Source of the DNA: Dermatophagoides farinae
Taxonomy: Eukaryota; Arthropoda; Arachnida; Sarcoptiformes; Pyroglyphidae
Direction: 5' to 3'
NCBI RefSeq assembly: GCF_024713945.1
Contig: NC_134677.1
Location: 928,501 to 992,500, forward strand
Length of the DNA: 64,000 nucleotides
The notes under the pieces were generated by a model. The model was not told the DNA's origin, did no database searches, and saw only the letters and a program-made list of their open reading frames with translations. The translations under genes were made by a program, and so were the position numbers. Shown one piece after another: positions 61,501 through 64,000 of the stretch; position 1 is the first letter of the stretch, and the number at the start of each line of letters is the position of its first letter.

Positions 61501-63380
61501 TGGTTGACAATTGTCACCGAAATTCAGTTTTTATTTCCGAAAAAAAAGATGTAAATAATCAGAATGAAACAACAAAAAAAAAAATAAACCAAAATTCTTG
61601 GAAATGAAACTAGTAGACCAAACAGAAAAAAAGTATATCACATAAAAGACAATAAAATGGCTAGGAATAAAAAGGAAAATTGTTCCAGGAACAATTTCCT
61701 ATATTTGCACACACACACACACACACACTGTCCATGTCACAGCCATACGTGAATATTATGTCCATATGTCCTTCAAATGATAATTATTTTTCACCGAAAA
61801 AAAAAATTTACTTGTGTGGAAAGTTTTTTTTCTGTAGATCAAAAAAAAAAATATGACCCACATCAAACAGACAAACATATTGTTATGATGATTTGCAATG
61901 AGATTTTTGTGTGTGTGCGTGCGTTGATAATCATAAAAATGAGAGGTTTCTGGTGAATGTGTATGAGCAAGCAAGAAAAAAAACCAGAATTTTTTTTTTC
62001 GTTTTGAAATCAATTACAAAACTTGTGTGTGTGTGTGTGTATGTTTTTTTTTCGCTGGTGGATTGAATTTTAACCAGAACAGAAAAACCGAAAACAAATT
62101 TTCGGTAAATATATAGTCAGTCTACTGATGATCCATAAATTTTCATGGTAATTTTTTTTTCATTTCATTTCACTACTTTTTTTTATTATCTGTCACATGC
62201 ATGCACACACACACACATACACACATATTTACCGCACACATATATAATAATAAAATAAAATGAAAAATAAATGAAAAAAAAAGTTTTCATCATTCACACG
62301 AAAACAAAACAAAACAAAAAAGTATTGAACAGCGCCCAAACTTTTTTTTTATCTGACGACGATTATTTCAAACTTGGTACTACCACTATTACTATGTCAA
62401 TGCTGCTACCAATGCTGCTGACTGGTAAACTTATCAGGTGTAATTTTTTTTTTTTTTTTTTGAAAATTTTAACACAGACCGAAAAAAAAATATTGCAGAT
62501 GATCATATTCATATATATCATTATAAACACCATTGTTTATTATTCTTGCCAATAATCAATCAATGAATGATGATGAACAAAAAAAAAATCTAACCAACAA
62601 CAACAACAACAACAACAACAGCAGCATTATTATAATCGGATTTGAAATTCTTAATCTTTATCCCAATCTATGGTATGTATATGGATGTGTAGAAAAATTT
62701 CTTTCTTTTTTTTCTGGTTAACATCGACAGGCTTTTTTTTCATCAAATGCCAACAAATTTGCCAGCTTTTTTTTTGTTTCTCCTCAATATTTTCATCACC
62801 AATAGATAAACTGAGTGGCAGCGAGAGAAATTGATGGGAAGAGAATTTTTTTTTTTTGGTTTGGGCCCATGGTTTTTTTTCTCGTTCGTTTCGAGCAAAC
62901 ATCTTTTTTTTTACATTTTTTCTCATTTTTTTGAACAAAAAAGAAAAATTTTTCCACACGGTGTGTGTGTGTTGGTGAAAATTCGATTTTTTTTTTCGTT
63001 GAAAAAATCTAATCTAATCTAATCTTCATTTAATGACATTTGTATTGTGTGTCTCTCTGTGTGTGTGTGTGTGTGTGTGTGTGTCTGTATTTTTTTTTTG
63101 TCCTTCTGTTCCATTTTCATATTCTTTTTTTTTGGGTGCATGATGCTAAAAGAAAGAGAATGAATGGGTGAGTGAGGGAGGAATAGAAAACGATCAATAC
63201 GATCCAATCCATCAACGACATCGACGACAACGACGACAATCATGATCCATGATAATAATGTTATGGAAATGGAAAGAAAGAAAAAAAATCGGCCCACCTT
63301 TTTTTCATATAGAGACAGGGATGAAGAAAAAAAATTTTTTTTTGAAAATCCCATAACAACGTTATGGCCATTAGAATTTC
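58586..63380. other. Non-coding or intronic, repeat-rich
   Basis: No exon recognised with confidence. It contains TTG (58963-58988), ATC (58726-58746), CTA (59578-59598), CTG (59855-59873), CAA (62597-62620), CA (61336-61355) and GT arrays (63057-63084). If 58507-58585 and 63381-63503 belong to one gene, this is intronic. Confidence 0.5.
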
Positions 63381-63503
63381 ATGGTGTGTGCTATGTGTGT
63401 GTGTAGGTTGAACGGGTTATCTCAAACTGGATCAACTAAATCACGTAAGCGTGAAATATACCACCAACGAATTGAATTGAAGAATTATTGTTCCATGAAA
63501 TGA
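63381..63503 (+). CDS. Candidate terminal exon or 40-codon ORF
   Basis: After TGTGTGTGTAG (acceptor AG at 63405-63406) the frame LNGLSQTGSTKSRKREIYHQ then RIELKNYCSMK and TGA is non-repetitive and unlike its surroundings. If it is not spliced, an ATG at 63381 gives a 40-codon ORF. AATAAA hexamers at 63683-63688 and 63780-63785 are well placed for a 3' end. Family not recognised. Confidence 0.22.
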   Translation: MVCAMCVCRLNGLSQTGSTKSRKREIYHQRIELKNYCSMK

Positions 63504-64000
63504 AAATGAAATATAAAATGCAATAATTTACTTCAATTTAACACACACACACAAACACACTATTATGGCCATAAAAAAAATGATAAATTTCATCATCATA
63601 ATCTCATATATATCACATACAAAGAGAATTAGTGAATTGTTGTTTTCAAAGAATTTTCAAAGAATTTTCCGTTTAAAAAAAAAATAAATGAATCTGGATA
63701 TATGAACATATTAAGCCTTTGGCTGTTTCCAGTGTTGTTGTTGTTGTTGTTTCATAACCATCATTGTTGATTATTATGCAATAAATTCTAGTTTTCATTT
63801 TTTTTTGCTGTATTGCAACATCCTTGAAATTTGAAACTTTTTTTTTTTTTTTTTTTACTTCAACTTGTTCGTCATCGTCATTGTTGTCCGGTATTATATG
63901 TTGTATGCAATTACATTATTCACTAGAGATTTTTTTTTTAGATCTAGATTTGATTATTATGTGTGTATAATATTTTGCTTGAAAACTAAAACTGAAAAAC
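63504..64000. other. Non-coding end of window
   Basis: CA array (63541-63558), TTG array (63734-63751) and a T run (63839-63856). No gene is seen apart from the possible 3' UTR of the candidate terminal exon. Confidence 0.5.
63683..63785 (+). terminator. Two candidate poly(A) signals
   Basis: AATAAA at 63683-63688 and 63780-63785, 180-280 bases after the stop of the candidate terminal exon. Support is positional only. Confidence 0.25.

Noticed and set aside
1-64000. CRISPR-like arrays
   Set aside because: The regular arrays are simple-sequence microsatellites without unique spacers, and the genome is eukaryotic.
1-64000. tRNA or rRNA genes
   Set aside because: I looked by eye for tRNA B-box-like words (GGTTCGA-type) and rRNA-like GC-richer blocks; nothing folded into a convincing cloverleaf. 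A tRNAscan or Rfam search would settle it.

Overview
The window is animal nuclear DNA, not bacterial: it is very AT-rich and saturated with di- and trinucleotide microsatellites (TTG/CAA, ATC/GAT, TG/CA, TTTG/CAAA) and long A or T runs. Its few recognisable genes are split by GT-AG introns. The gene set (FoxP, an alpha carbonic anhydrase, an atypical dual-specificity phosphatase) together with short introns fits an arthropod. A small-genome mite of the dust-mite type is my best guess, but this is inference from style and not from a diagnostic marker.

Layout. 1-2704 is repeat-rich non-coding DNA. 2705-3932 (minus) is a two-exon dual-specificity phosphatase of the DUSP14/18/21 type, with a possible N-terminal lipidation site and two apparent single-base frame breaks in its catalytic domain. 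From 3954 to 36456 lie about 32.5 kb with no convincing gene, made mostly of microsatellites. 36457-49910 (plus) is an eight-exon FoxP forkhead transcription factor. It has the FoxP zinc finger and leucine zipper, a complete forkhead split over three exons, and a very long acidic C-terminus. The protein is swollen to roughly 1,680 residues by Q, N, S, H, A, T and D runs. Its second exon carries a frame break at a GAT microsatellite. 51085-52351 (minus) is a five-exon, membrane-anchored alpha carbonic anhydrase in tail-to-tail orientation with FoxP. 52352-64000 is again mostly non-coding, with three weak candidates: a small minus-strand ORF at 52937-53170, a signal-peptide-like first exon at 58507-58585, and a possible terminal exon at 63381-63503 followed by poly(A) signals.

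The three solid genes show no functional link and no operon logic applies. Most six-frame ORFs here are translated microsatellites (poly-V/L/C/F/T/N/H/I) and were left out. I did not find a clear new biological system. The most unusual items are the FoxP frame break, which could be an indel or an optional 137-nt intron; the two frame breaks in the phosphatase; a recurring architecture of closely spaced inverted (TTG)n/(CAA)n arrays; and an excess of GGCGCC sites in very AT-rich DNA.
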